Part shown: positions 48,499-57,478 of the stretch, in pieces | How positions within the stretch are numbered: the stretch's first letter is position 1 | How the letters are laid out: each line of letters begins with the position of its first letter | Assembly (NCBI RefSeq): GCF_001949125.1 | Contig: NZ_MSTI01000062.1 | Location: 21,213-85,212 of the forward strand | DNA length: 64,000 nt | DNA from: Deinococcus marmoris | Lineage (GTDB): Bacteria > Deinococcota > Deinococci > Deinococcales > Deinococcaceae | Reading direction: 5' to 3' | Notes under the pieces: model-generated | Told to the model about the DNA's origin: nothing | Seen by the model: only the letters and a program-made list of their open reading frames with translations | Databases searched by the model: none | Program-made: the position numbers and the translations under genes

Positions 48499-49518
48499 AT
48501 GACCACGTACCGCAAACTGGGCCGCAGCGGCCTGCACCTGTTTCCGCTCGGACTCGGCACCATGCAATTTGGCTGGAGCGCCGATGAGCAGACCGCTTTC
48601 GAGATCATGGACGCCTACCACGCGGCGGGCGGCAATTTTCTGGACACCGCCGACGTGTACTCTGCCTGGGCCAAGGGCAATCCGGGTGGCGTGTCCGAAG
48701 AAATTATTGGCAGATGGGTTAAAGCGCGGGGCAACCGCGACGACCTGGTGATCGCCACCAAAGTGCGCGGCGCGATGGGCGAGGGATTCTCTCAGGGCCG
48801 GGGCACCGTCCACCAGCGCGAGGGCCTGTCGCGCAAGTGGATTCTCAGGGCCTGCGAGGACAGCCTGAAACGCTTGCAGGTGGATCATATTGACCTCTAT
48901 CAAGTTCACTGGATTGATAACCAGACGCCGATTGAGGAGACCCTCTCGGCCCTGACCGATCTGGTGCGGCGCGGCTACGTGCGCTACCTGGGCTGCTCCA
49001 ATTACAGCGCTTGGCGGTTGATGGAGGCGCTGTGGACGAGCGACAGGAAGAATCTGGAGTCGTTCGTCAGCATCCAGCCAGAATACAGTCTGCTCTCCCC
49101 CACCCGCGCCAACTTTGAACGTGAGTTACAAAAAGCCTGTGTGGCCTACGGTGTGGGCATCGTCCCCTGGAGTCCGCTGGGCGGGGGTGTACTAACGGGC
49201 AAATACAAACGTGATGCAGCCCTGCCCGAAAGTGTGCGGGCCGATGAGAACGCGCGGCGACGCTTCAGCGACAAGAACTTTGACATCGTGGAAACGCTGC
49301 AAACCGTCGCCGACGCCCATCAGGCCAAGCCCGCGCAGGTGGCCCTGGCCTGGCTGCTGGCCCAGCCGGGCATGACCGCGCCCATTGTCGGGGCCAACTC
49401 GGTGGCGCAGCTTCAAGAACTGCTGGGGACCACCGAACTGCAACTGGGTCAGGATGACCTGAACAACATCAGTCAGGTGAGCGACTGGGAACGGGCGAGA
49501 ACAGATCTGGAGAACTGA
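48499..49518 (+). CDS. aldo/keto reductase
   Basis: 339 residues, (beta/alpha)8 NADPH-dependent oxidoreductase. Catalytic tetrad regions are visible: FLDTADVYS (Asp, Tyr), VIATKVRG (Lys) and DLYQVHWID (His); the cofactor end is [19 protein letters not shown] precedes the ATG. Resembles the large subgroup of AKR proteins (AKR11/12-like) acting on sugars and aldehydes; substrate not determinable. Confidence 0.93.
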   Translation: MTTYRKLGRSGLHLFPLGLGTMQFGWSADEQTAFEIMDAYHAAGGNFLDTADVYSAWAKGNPGGVSEEIIGRWVKARGNRDDLVIATKVRGAMGEGFSQGRGTVHQREGLSRKWILRACEDSLKRLQVDHIDLYQVHWIDNQTPIEETLSALTDLVRRGYVRYLGCSNYSAWRLMEALWTSDRKNLESFVSIQPEYSLLSPTRANFERELQKACVAYGVGIVPWSPLGGGVLTGKYKRDAALPESVRADENARRRFSDKNFDIVETLQTVADAHQAKPAQVALAWLLAQPGMTAPIVGANSVAQLQELLGTTELQLGQDDLNNISQVSDWERARTDLEN

Positions 49519-49887
49519 ACCTGTCTTGCTCAGAAAGCTCAGGCACCTGAAACGGATATCCGAGCCTTTCATAGATCTACACAGCCTTGAGCGGGTTAGA
49601 AACAATACGCGATATGTCCCAGCGGGGGACTTGGCTGTCATCGCATTTGATGTTCTAATCCCTCAAACGATTTGGCTCTAATCTCGGTTTTCGCCAATTG
49701 CAGTCCTGTGCTGATAGCCGGGCCACAACTTCTTGGGGCCGCCCCTCAGTGCTTTCAGGAGAGTCAACATGAGGTCAAGTCTCAACCCACCACTCCTTTT
49801 TGGTTCTTTTACTCGGTCTTCGCTGATGGTGTCCCGGTTAAACTTAAGTTCTTCTGGGACAGCATCAAGCTTCCACAAACACAGCGT

Positions 49888-49903
49888 TTTTCAGGTCTGA
49901 AAA
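49888..49903. promoter_or_regulatory. inverted repeat in front of the serine recombinase gene
   Basis: TTTTCAG-GT-CTGAAAA, 13 nt upstream of the recombinase ATG. Either an operator or part of a recombination (res-like) site. The rest of 49519-49887 holds nothing recognisable. Confidence 0.45.
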
Positions 49904-49916
49904 CGGGAGGGTTCAA

Positions 49917-50513
49917 ATGGGACAGCGCGCCGCCATCTACTGCCGGGTTTCTACGGCAGATCAATCCTGCGAACGCCAGGAGCGTGACCTGCTGGCCTTT
50001 GCCGTTCGCGCCGAGTATGAAGTCGTGGCGGTCTTCAAAGAAATCGCTTCAGGCAGTCGGAATGACCGCATGGAACGTACCAGGGTCATGACCTTGGCCC
50101 AGGACCGGCAGATCGGCGCGGTGCTGGTCACCGAACTGACCCGCTGGGGGCGCTCCACGATGGATTTACTGGGGACGTTGCAGGAGCTGGAAAGCTACGG
50201 TGTCTCGGTGATCGCACAGACAGGGTTGCAATTCGATCTGCGCGCACCTCAAGGCAAGCTGTTCGCAGCCTTGATGGCGGCGCTGGCAGAATTTGAACGG
50301 GATCTGCTGCGGGAGCGGGTGCGCTCAGGAGTGGCTGCCGCGCAGGAACGGGGGGTTCGCCTCGGACGGCAGCCGGGGGTCCGGGTCAAGGCGGATCGGT
50401 ATACTGCCAGGGTGCTAAAGCTGCGGGCAGCAGGCGGCTCGTACCGCCAGATCGCGCGCGATCTGGGACTGAGCAAAAACACCGTCATGGAGATTGTTCA
50501 GCGGCATCGTTAG
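49917..50513 (+). CDS. serine recombinase of the resolvase/invertase family
   Basis: 198 residues: catalytic N-terminus with the nucleophile Ser in IYCRVSTADQ, Arg residues of the active site in ELTRWGRSTMDLL, the E-helix LMAALAEFERDLLRERVRSG and a C-terminal helix-turn-helix (YRQIARDLGLSKNTVMEIVQ). GGGAGG precedes the ATG. Such proteins resolve plasmid multimers or cointegrates, or invert DNA. It marks the start of the plasmid-like region. Confidence 0.94.
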   Translation: MGQRAAIYCRVSTADQSCERQERDLLAFAVRAEYEVVAVFKEIASGSRNDRMERTRVMTLAQDRQIGAVLVTELTRWGRSTMDLLGTLQELESYGVSVIAQTGLQFDLRAPQGKLFAALMAALAEFERDLLRERVRSGVAAAQERGVRLGRQPGVRVKADRYTARVLKLRAAGGSYRQIARDLGLSKNTVMEIVQRHR

Positions 50514-50537
50514 AACGAAGAAACGGCTTGAGGCAGA

Positions 50538-50867
50538 TCAGGCTGGAACCTCAGATTTTTCCTTAGCGTAGTAGGGCGCACGGATCTTGAGGTGACCCCT
50601 GACAGGCCGGGCGCGGGTGCTGGCCCGCTCGACCGTGGCGGCTTTGATGTGCTGCGTACCCAGGGTCATGGTCCGTGCGGACATCAGCGCGTTCGTGAAA
50701 TGAAAGTCAAAATACATCAGGTCATCATCGAAGATGTGCTGTCGTTCCGAGTCCTGGGAAATCCGTGTGTGAACGTCGCGGGAACCGTTCCACCGGTATT
50801 CTGCCCTGATGCCAACGTTGATCTCAGCCTGGAGGGCCTTTAAAAAAGAGTCGGGAGGAGAAATCAT
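50538..50867 (-). CDS. unknown protein, short paralog of the product of 53804-54427
   Basis: 109 residues. It aligns by eye with the N-terminal half of the 207-residue protein at 53804: both have PP-x-S-x-L-x2-LQA, VG-x2-Y-x-W, F-x3-FT-x-AL-x2-A-x-T-x-TL and AST-x2-RPV. The match stops near its end, so this copy lacks the C-terminal ~90 residues and may be a truncated duplicate. No function recognised. It converges on the recombinase gene. Confidence 0.6.
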   Translation of the reverse strand: MISPPDSFLKALQAEINVGIRAEYRWNGSRDVHTRISQDSERQHIFDDDLMYFDFHFTNALMSARTMTLGTQHIKAATVERASTRARPVRGHLKIRAPYYAKEKSEVPA

Positions 50868-51315
50868 AACGACAGTGTTTCTTGGCTTTCAGGGTGTCGT
50901 GTGGGCCGGCTGCCTTGCGAGCGCTCGCGTAATGTAGACGGAGTCGACGGAAGATGTATTGGACGGTATGCGGACAGGTTTTCTCCTCCAGGGCTTAAAA
51001 CGCAGAGTCCAAATGAAGTTCAGAGCAAACAGCTGATCGCTGGCCAGAGCGTAGGCAAAGGTGCGGGGATGGCTTGAAGGGGCGGGAAATAGATAGCATA
51101 TACCATCCGATATGAGATGTAGAAAGTCAGGTCTGTCCCTTCCTTATGGCAGTTCAGGGACGGCAAGTGTCAACTGCCGCCCCTTCCTCTGCACGCGCTG
51201 CACTCCAAGCGCACCCACACGCCGCATGTCGCCAGATGCAAAGGGGCAGACCTGATTCGAGTGAAACTGAGCCTTTCCAGCGCACCTTTATGCCGTATGG
51301 CTCAATATCTGCTGA
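50868..51315. other. gene-free stretch
   Basis: No supportable coding region, hairpin or repeat seen. It may hold the promoter of the short gene at 50538-50867. Confidence 0.4.
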
Positions 51316-51972
51316 TTAACGAAACTGCCGTTCGGACAGCGTCCGGACATGCTTGGCAATCCACTCCGGCCGGAGTTGAATTTGACGCAGGAGGTCCATG
51401 GCCCGAAGTTCACCCCGTAAAGAGACACCCTGTGCGGCGCGCAGTTCCAGTTTTGCGATGAGCACTCCTGGATTGGCAGCAATCCCTTCCAAGGCTGCGG
51501 GATCGGCGAGTTCTGTCGGCTTCAGCAGCAGGGCGCGAACCAGGTGTGCGACAGCGCGGTAATCGTCCATACACTGCCGTGCGGCCTGATTGGCATCAAA
51601 CTCAGTTTGCAGCAGTTGTTGAATGTGATCATCGGAGTCGCCGACAGGTCCATAGTAGTATCGTTCAACTGCCACAGTCGAATCGAAATGTCTACTCCAC
51701 ACGACCTGCAGTGTCACTCCGCGCTTGCGCGCCACGACTTTGGCGGCTTCAATTCCGCCTATGTCGTATGCCTCCCTCACCAGGTTCGACCCACCGAGAA
51801 CCGGAGTCTTTGGGGCCAAACGGAGGCGCACGCCGGCGGCATAGGCACGCAGAGCGCTGGTCAGGTTGTACTCGATTCGGACAGCCGGTTCAATAACCTG
51901 CGGCTTGGTCACCACTGTTTTTGATGTATGGTCATCGGTGGATGTTTCGGACGTGCTGTGTGGGTCTGACAT
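51316..51972 (-). CDS. protein of unknown function in the plasmid-like region
   Basis: 218 residues from ATG 51972 with TAGGAGG upstream. Hydrophilic Ser/Thr-rich N-terminus (~30 residues), then a mixed domain (RIEYNLTSALRAYAAGVRLR; VERYYYGPVGDSDDHIQQLL) and a helical C-terminus. No hydrophobic helix and no family recognised. Confidence 0.7.
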   Translation of the reverse strand: MSDPHSTSETSTDDHTSKTVVTKPQVIEPAVRIEYNLTSALRAYAAGVRLRLAPKTPVLGGSNLVREAYDIGGIEAAKVVARKRGVTLQVVWSRHFDSTVAVERYYYGPVGDSDDHIQQLLQTEFDANQAARQCMDDYRAVAHLVRALLLKPTELADPAALEGIAANPGVLIAKLELRAAQGVSLRGELRAMDLLRQIQLRPEWIAKHVRTLSERQFR

Positions 51973-52265
51973 TGCAGAACCTCCTAAAGTTGGAGTTGAG
52001 ACATCGCATGGAATCAGGGTCATTCCCCCATGCCTACGTGACGTGAGTGGTTTTTTGAGCGGGGCGGCCTATCACAAGACGTGGGCGTTGGTGTGGGCGA
52101 ACTTGAGGGCATCACGGGTGCCGGGTGACGAATAACCAGAATTCGTATCCGGTAGGCAGCACGCAAGAAGGCTTGCCAGACCTGGTCCGGTTCTCTTTCC
52201 TTATGGTGGGCCAGCAACAGACCACCAGCACCACCCATCAGCTCGACCCGTTCACGCACCACGCT

Positions 52266-52560
52266 CTAATTCCAGCTGCTCGAACGCCGCGATCGCGCGC
52301 CGCTCATGTCACAGCTGGCACTCGTCGATGCCCATCCAGGGGGCCACCCCTGGACCCTCGGTTTAGGCATCATTAAGGACCATGTAGCGCGCCGCCTCAG
52401 ACAGTTCGATCGCCAGCGCCCGGACGCCAGCCGCCACAGGCGGTCCCGCCTGTTCCAGATAGGACTCTTCTTCGTTTTCATCATTGTCTCCGTGGGGTTA
52501 GACCGTCCCCCGTCCTGCACACTGGTACAGGCGTTTTTGAGCAAATTTTGAGACCAGACC
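52266..52560 (-). pseudogene. decayed paralog of the gene at 54484-55374 (C-terminal part)
   Basis: One minus-strand frame reads DECQL, stop, HERRAIAAFEQLELERGA, stop, which parallels YEWRLWHEQRAIEEFEGTSF at the end of the 54484 protein; the upstream EEESYLEQAGPPVAAGVRAL fits a helical region. Stops in all frames show decay. The flanking 51973-52265 holds no confident gene. Confidence 0.4.
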
Positions 52561-52702
52561 GCCACCAGTTCAGTAGTCAGAACGTTATGTCCATACCGTT
52601 GGAGTGGCTGAACTTGTGGCTTTCTACACCGGTTTCAACGGTGTTCTAGGGTTTCCCTGCGGCCTGCGGCGGACGCGCTCGAATCGGGTAGGGAGCTTTA
52701 AC

Positions 52703-53611
52703 CTACTCAGCTTTCGGGGACGCGGAGTGGGCCAGCATCTGCTCCAGCAATCGCGTCTGAGTCTCCAGTTGTTCCCGCATCATCGTCAGTGCGCCCTGGG
52801 CCTGCGCGGCCTCGCTCCTCACCTGATCGAGCTGATCGCGCAGGTCTGCGGCACTGACCTTGGCCTCCTGGCGAATCACCTGCACCTCGGCTGCCGCGCC
52901 CTCAGCGCGCTCACGCTCGTCCGCCACCTGACGCTCTAGAGCCGCCCGCATCTCCATCAGCCGCTGTTCGGCCTGCTGCTCGGCATGGTTCACCACATCG
53001 GCATGGTGGTGTCGCTCGGATGCCACCGTGGCGCGCTGCTGGTCCAACTCGCTTTTCAGATCAGCGTTGTGCGTCTCCTGCGCTGCCGCAAGGGCCGACG
53101 CCGTCTGCCGAGCCTCACGCTCCTGGGCCAGTTGGCTTGCCAGCACGATCCGCTCTGCATCGGCGTCACGCCCGCGCTGCTGCGTCTCAGCGAGTTGCTC
53201 CTGGCATTCAGCCACCTGCTCGGTCAGCATTTCGTTGATGATGGCCAACGCGTCAGCCATCTCACCGGCTGCGTCGCGGTCCGCCTCCGCCGCCAGCACC
53301 TGCTGCCGGCAGCCCTCGCGTTCGATCTGCAACCGGGTCTCGGCCACTTCAGTCGCCGCCGTCCACAGTCCACGCGTGGCCGTTTCCAGCTGCGCGGCCA
53401 GCCGGTCAGGCAGTGCGGCCAGCGGCACCAGTTGGGGGACGGCCTGCTCAGGGTGATCCAGCAACCAGACGTCAAGGAACTTCTTGACTGTGGTAAACGA
53501 TCCCCGGCCCACTTCCTTCTGGACGGACGTCAACGACACCCGTTCACCCCGCTCCCGCAGGGCCTGTGCAGCTTGTGCGACGTCTTCTATCGTGATTCCC
53601 GGTCTTGCCAT
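52703..53611 (-). CDS. KfrA-like DNA-binding coiled-coil protein
   Basis: 302 residues from ATG 53611 (GAGGTG upstream). The N-terminal ~60 residues match the KfrA DNA-binding domain (MARPGITIEDVAQAAQALRE ... SVQKEVGRGSFTTVKKFLDV). Residues ~90-300 are an almost continuous Gln/Glu/Ala-rich coiled coil. KfrA proteins are plasmid nucleoid-like, autoregulatory and assist partition and stability. Repeated CGTAAT half-sites upstream are the likely operator. Confidence 0.88.
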   Translation of the reverse strand: MARPGITIEDVAQAAQALRERGERVSLTSVQKEVGRGSFTTVKKFLDVWLLDHPEQAVPQLVPLAALPDRLAAQLETATRGLWTAATEVAETRLQIEREGCRQQVLAAEADRDAAGEMADALAIINEMLTEQVAECQEQLAETQQRGRDADAERIVLASQLAQEREARQTASALAAAQETHNADLKSELDQQRATVASERHHHADVVNHAEQQAEQRLMEMRAALERQVADERERAEGAAAEVQVIRQEAKVSAADLRDQLDQVRSEAAQAQGALTMMREQLETQTRLLEQMLAHSASPKAE

Positions 53612-53629
53612 TGTCACCTCGTGTGTAAG

Positions 53630-53667
53630 TTCATTACGACTTTTTACGTAATTACGGTGTAATACGT
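53630..53667. promoter_or_regulatory. probable KfrA operator region
   Basis: AT-rich block upstream of the KfrA start with a perfect palindrome CGTAATTACG (53647-53656) and related half-sites on each side (minus-strand GTATTAC and CGTAATGAAC). KfrA proteins bind repeats in their own promoters. Confidence 0.55.
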
Positions 53668-53803
53668 TAGATTCCAGTGTCGATGCGGTGCGCCTCTGTT
53701 GCCTTCGTTTACAGCCCACGCGTGGCCGTATTCAGCTACGTCTCCCGAACGCATAGCGCCACACGGCTTTCCACTCCGCTATGCAAGGCACAACTCCTGA
53801 GCT

Positions 53804-54427
53804 TCATTCCGTGTCGTCTTCACCAGCGACGCGGGCAAGCACGGCACGCAGAAGTTGCCGGGCGTCGTCGTGGTGGCGGGCGACTTTGCGGCGGCTGTGG
53901 CCCCGGGAGACCATTTGCTGAACCGAGAGGGCGGAGGGGGAAGCGAGCTGGCCCGGCGTGACGGTATCGCCATACATGGGGTGGTACCCCACTGTGAATT
54001 TGTCAGCCCCGCCCAGCAAAACCATGAACAGCACCCCGTTCTGGAGTGGTACGCCGAAAAATGTGGTGCCCTGCGGCACAGCGAACAGCAACGCACCGCT
54101 AAACGGCTCGAAGCTGCGCACATGCAGCCCACGAAATTCGCACCACAGCGGGGGAACGGGGCGAGGGTCCGTGCTGGCCTGCGCGAGCGTGGCAGACGTG
54201 AATTGCTGATGATCGAGCGTGATCGTCTCCGCGCCCAGCAGCGCAGCCGTGAAGTGCCGGTTGAAATCGAGGTGGATCTGAAGACCGTGGAAGGGCTCAG
54301 CTTTTTTTCCGGTCAGCTGAGTCAACAGCAAGTGGAGCGGAGGGGTGGTTGCCCAGTGGTAGGTCAGGCCGACGCGGGCGTCGGCCTGCAACTGGTCCAG
54401 GTAGGAATGGGGTGGGTCCATGATCAT
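53804..54427 (-). CDS. unknown protein, long member of a local paralog pair
   Basis: 207 residues from ATG 54427 with AGGAG upstream. The first ~110 residues share PP-x-S-x-L, LQA, FT-x-AL, T-x-TL and AST-x2-RPV words with the short protein at 50538. The second half has beta-rich, Gly-containing text (LLFAVPQGTTFFGVPLQNGV) and a basic end. Function unknown. It lies 56 bp downstream of the gene at 54484-55374 on the same strand and probably forms a unit with it. Confidence 0.7.
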   Translation of the reverse strand: MIMDPPHSYLDQLQADARVGLTYHWATTPPLHLLLTQLTGKKAEPFHGLQIHLDFNRHFTAALLGAETITLDHQQFTSATLAQASTDPRPVPPLWCEFRGLHVRSFEPFSGALLFAVPQGTTFFGVPLQNGVLFMVLLGGADKFTVGYHPMYGDTVTPGQLASPSALSVQQMVSRGHSRRKVARHHDDARQLLRAVLARVAGEDDTE

Positions 54428-54483
54428 GGTTGGCTCCTGTCGTCCGGGGAAGAAAGAGGGCTAACGTTGCGGTGAGCGGGCGC

Positions 54484-55374
54484 TCAGGTGGATCGGCGGT
54501 GAAAGCTGGTTCCTTCGAACTCCTCGATCGCGCGCTGTTCATGCCACAGCCGCCACTCGTAGATGCACATGCGAGCCACCCAGTCCGGCACCGGCTGACC
54601 CGTCCGGGCGAGTTTCTGCATCTGCCGACGCACCGCCCCCGTGTCCCGATATTCACCCGGCGACGCCTGCCGGAAAATCCTGAGCCAGGCCCCCGCCACC
54701 AGCCGCCGGGTGCTGTCGTTTGCCTCCTTGAGCTGTGGCTGCGGCTGCACATGCGTCAGCTCAGCCCACACCGCGCAGTACAGGGCATCCGCACTGATAT
54801 TGAGCACGCCGTCGCGGTGTCGGTTGCATCGGGTCTCCAGCCTTGCCAGGTGATAGAGGGAGTGCGCCACGACATCGCGCCCCAGCACGCCTTCGATCTC
54901 CTCCAGGGTTTTGCACAACCAGTGCACCTCCTCGACCACCTGCCCGGCCTCCTCAGTTCGGCGCGTCACTATGTGGCCGCCACCGGCCCGTCGGTGCACT
55001 GTCAAATGCTCGGTCCGCGTAGGCGACGCAGGGTCCGGGGTGAGCAGCAACCCAGGCGGCGTACTGGTCACGGCCAACAGGGTATCTGCCGGCGTGAGGA
55101 CCGGTGTGCCGTTCGATGGGAACGGAACCTTTTTCTTCTTTGTGTGGTTTCCGTTGCGCCTGGTCAGATCCCCCACCATCAGCTCCGACACGTTGTTGCC
55201 AGCGTCGGCCCTCCAATCCACCGTGGCCTGCTCACGCCCAATGACAGCGGCGGGGCTTTTTTCCGGAGCGGAGGTGGCGGACCATTCGGTGCGCATGGGC
55301 GCGGCGACACCGATCCCACCCTTGACCAGCAAATTGCTGGTCAGCTCGAGTACGGGGTTCGTTTTCATCTTCAT
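54484..55374 (-). CDS. protein of unknown function in the plasmid-like region
   Basis: 296 residues from ATG 55374 (CAGGAG upstream). Variable N-terminal ~130 residues with a basic run (GNHTKKKKVPF), then a helical domain (EEAGQVVEEVHWLCKTLEEI ... ARLETRCNRHRDGVLNISAD) and a C-terminus WRLWHEQRAIEEFEG that recurs in the decayed copy at 52.3 kb. No family recognised. Confidence 0.7.
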   Translation of the reverse strand: MKMKTNPVLELTSNLLVKGGIGVAAPMRTEWSATSAPEKSPAAVIGREQATVDWRADAGNNVSELMVGDLTRRNGNHTKKKKVPFPSNGTPVLTPADTLLAVTSTPPGLLLTPDPASPTRTEHLTVHRRAGGGHIVTRRTEEAGQVVEEVHWLCKTLEEIEGVLGRDVVAHSLYHLARLETRCNRHRDGVLNISADALYCAVWAELTHVQPQPQLKEANDSTRRLVAGAWLRIFRQASPGEYRDTGAVRRQMQKLARTGQPVPDWVARMCIYEWRLWHEQRAIEEFEGTSFHRRST

Positions 55375-55708
55375 GTGGTCTCCTGAGTGAACACGGGCCG
55401 GTCCCGGCCCTGGACTGCAGATTGACACTGGCGCGCAATCAGGGCTGGGGTGGTGGGGCGGCCAGAACACTTGAAAAGTGAAGTGGAGAAAAGACGGAAA
55501 CGCCGTCTGGCACGCAGATTTAAATGCATTTGCGCCAAGCAGATCTCCTTTGGGCCTGCCGCATGGCTATGGCAGACAAACTGTCCTGGTCGAGATTCGC
55601 ACCCACCTTTATTAAATCTTCATGCTTTTTTTCCACCACGCCGGAAGCATCTTTCAGCTCAAAAACAACACTGAAATCGCCTTCAAAGCCTCAGCTTTAT
55701 TCCCTTTC

Positions 55709-55842
55709 ATACGGATTCCGTTCGTTTCGTGCAGGAATCGGGATAGCGCCAATCCCTCCAATCCACGTCCTGAACCCGTTTTTCTCCTGCGCGCTGCTCG
55801 GATTTCCAGGTGTTTTCAACATCTTTCAATCGGAGTCCATAT
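55709..55842. mobile_element. 134-bp MITE-like repeat, copy 2
   Basis: Ends ATACGGATTCCG and CGGAGTCCATAT; same length as the copy at 30003-30136 and similar along its length in the opposite orientation, but more diverged (the internal hairpin is degraded). It lies 68 bp downstream of the TnpB-like operon. The rest of 55375-55910 holds no gene. Confidence 0.78.
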
Positions 55843-55910
55843 CAGGACCACTCCCGCGCGCCTTGCTTCCAGCCCATCAACTCAGCTGACCCTGACCGCT
55901 CTGTACATAG

Positions 55911-56594
55911 TCAATGCACTGGGTCCATCAACCGCCGCACCGCCTCAGAGGACGGCCACGTCTCCTCATCCAGACCACGCAACAATTGCGCCGTCGGCCA
56001 CGCGTCCCAGCGCAATTCGACGTCAATCAGCCAGCCATCGACACCGTTGTAGGATCCACGCTCGATAGAGGTCCAGCCCGTGATACTCGCCCCGCTCAGG
56101 TCCAGTTCAGGCACCAGGTCTTGGCCGCCCGCTGTGCGCGCCCATACCGAAGCGGCCCAGCGTGGAAGCTGCTCCGCGTCCACGGAAAGTACGCCAGGCA
56201 CCCCCACCAGTTGCAGCGTTTCCAGGGTCACCGGCGAAATCAAGGTGTCGCCAGCAACCGCCACCGGCTCTGCCACGGTCACAGGCTGCCCCGCCCGCGC
56301 GATCCGGCTACGCTGATCCTTGATGGCGTGGTGCAGCATGCCGCTGGGCGCCGTCGCCAGTGGCGGCAGACCCATCAGTGCCCACAGTTCGGCCGCCGCG
56401 CTGCGATCGGCGTGATCTGCGCCGCCCAGCAGAGCAGAGAGCGAGGTGTCCTGACCGTCCAGCGCAAGCATGGCCTGATCCACGCAGGCCTGGCGCACCA
56501 CGCGGGACTGGCGAATCAGCTCGTCGAGGGCCTGCTCCTGAACAGGGGTGGGGGTGAGCGGAATGGTGTAGGTATGGTTCTGTGGGTTGGTCAT
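55911..56594 (-). CDS. unknown protein with a TnpB-like N-terminal segment, third gene of the TnpB-like/PrimPol operon
   Basis: 227 residues; ATG 56594 has AAAGGAG upstream and overlaps the PrimPol stop. The N-terminus HTYTIPLTPTPVQEQALDEL followed by a helix (IRQSRVVRQACVDQAMLAL) is the pattern that opens TnpB/OrfB proteins (strand, PT-x-x-Q-x-x-x-L, long helix), and parallels residues 36-72 of the large TnpB-like protein two genes upstream. The rest has no RuvC motif and no recognised family. It may bind the same partner as the large protein (speculation). Confidence 0.7.
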   Translation of the reverse strand: MTNPQNHTYTIPLTPTPVQEQALDELIRQSRVVRQACVDQAMLALDGQDTSLSALLGGADHADRSAAAELWALMGLPPLATAPSGMLHHAIKDQRSRIARAGQPVTVAEPVAVAGDTLISPVTLETLQLVGVPGVLSVDAEQLPRWAASVWARTAGGQDLVPELDLSGASITGWTSIERGSYNGVDGWLIDVELRWDAWPTAQLLRGLDEETWPSSEAVRRLMDPVH

Positions 56595-57478
56595 TGATGT
56601 ACTCCTTTACGGTCCGCGCTCAGTGCGCGGTAGACGGTGTGAGTGATCCAGGTCCGGCCTGCCGCGACAGGCCGCTCCCAGCGGGAGGTATATAAGGGCG
56701 ATTCGCGCAGCAGCACCTCGATTACGCCAGCATCACGGGTCCGCCAGGCAATCAGCCGGGCCGCCGCAAACACAGCCTCCGACGGACTGGGGTAGCCGCT
56801 GGTGTCGCCGTCAATGAGAAGGCGGCGCACTTTGGTCCCGTTGCGCTGACCCAGCAGTGCGGAAAGGACATCAGCAACTGGGCGGGCCGCAGGTCTGAAA
56901 CAGGGAGGCGGTGACCCTGGGTCCAGATCCCGACGCAACTGGGCGAGTTCAGCACGGCGCAGCGCTATTTCAGGAGGGGTCTCCGGCCAGCGGACACCGG
57001 TGATCGCCAGAAAGCCTGTGGTGATCAGCTCCACGGACAGGTCATTCACTTTTCCGCGCCGCGCGCCAGGCGCAACGGTGCTAGCGGCCAGCAAATGCAA
57101 TCCACCGCCACTAACACTGACCTCGGCGTACGTGTTCAATTCATCCACCAGCACGGCGGCAGACGGGAGAAGCTGACCGTTCACGATCACGTCATCGAGG
57201 TCCAGCGCGCACAGCGGTTGACCAGCCACCACGGGTGTGCGCTCATCCAGCACGAAGCCGATGCCATCCGCGCGGCCAATTTGCCAGAGGGCCAGCGCTT
57301 CCGCAAACCGCAGGTGATGCGCCTGGGCTTGGGGGCTGACCGGGTATAGCCGCCCCCCAGCCCAGCGCGACGGGCATTTTCCCATTCGGCCCGAAACACG
57401 TCGCGTTAACTGATACGGCAGGTAAGAGCGGGCATCACGCAGTTCAACAGGCCAGCCTGCTTCCAGTGCAGCGCTCAC
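56591..57478 (-). CDS. small primase-polymerase (archaeo-eukaryotic primase-like)
   Basis: 295 residues from GTG 57478, overlapping the TnpB-like stop by 4 bp. AEP motifs in order: ALDLDD (Asp93 and Asp95, metal-binding D-x-D), YAEVSVSGGGLHLL (His128, nucleotide-binding S-x-H type) and LSVELITTGFLAITG (Glu150, third metal ligand). The preceding ALALWQIGRADGIGFVLDER is also typical of NrS-1/phage PrimPol-like proteins. The C-terminal ~100 residues are helical. It could start plasmid DNA synthesis. It lies between two genes with TnpB-like sequence. Confidence 0.8.
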   Translation of the reverse strand: MSAALEAGWPVELRDARSYLPYQLTRRVSGRMGKCPSRWAGGRLYPVSPQAQAHHLRFAEALALWQIGRADGIGFVLDERTPVVAGQPLCALDLDDVIVNGQLLPSAAVLVDELNTYAEVSVSGGGLHLLAASTVAPGARRGKVNDLSVELITTGFLAITGVRWPETPPEIALRRAELAQLRRDLDPGSPPPCFRPAARPVADVLSALLGQRNGTKVRRLLIDGDTSGYPSPSEAVFAAARLIAWRTRDAGVIEVLLRESPLYTSRWERPVAAGRTWITHTVYRALSADRKGVHQ

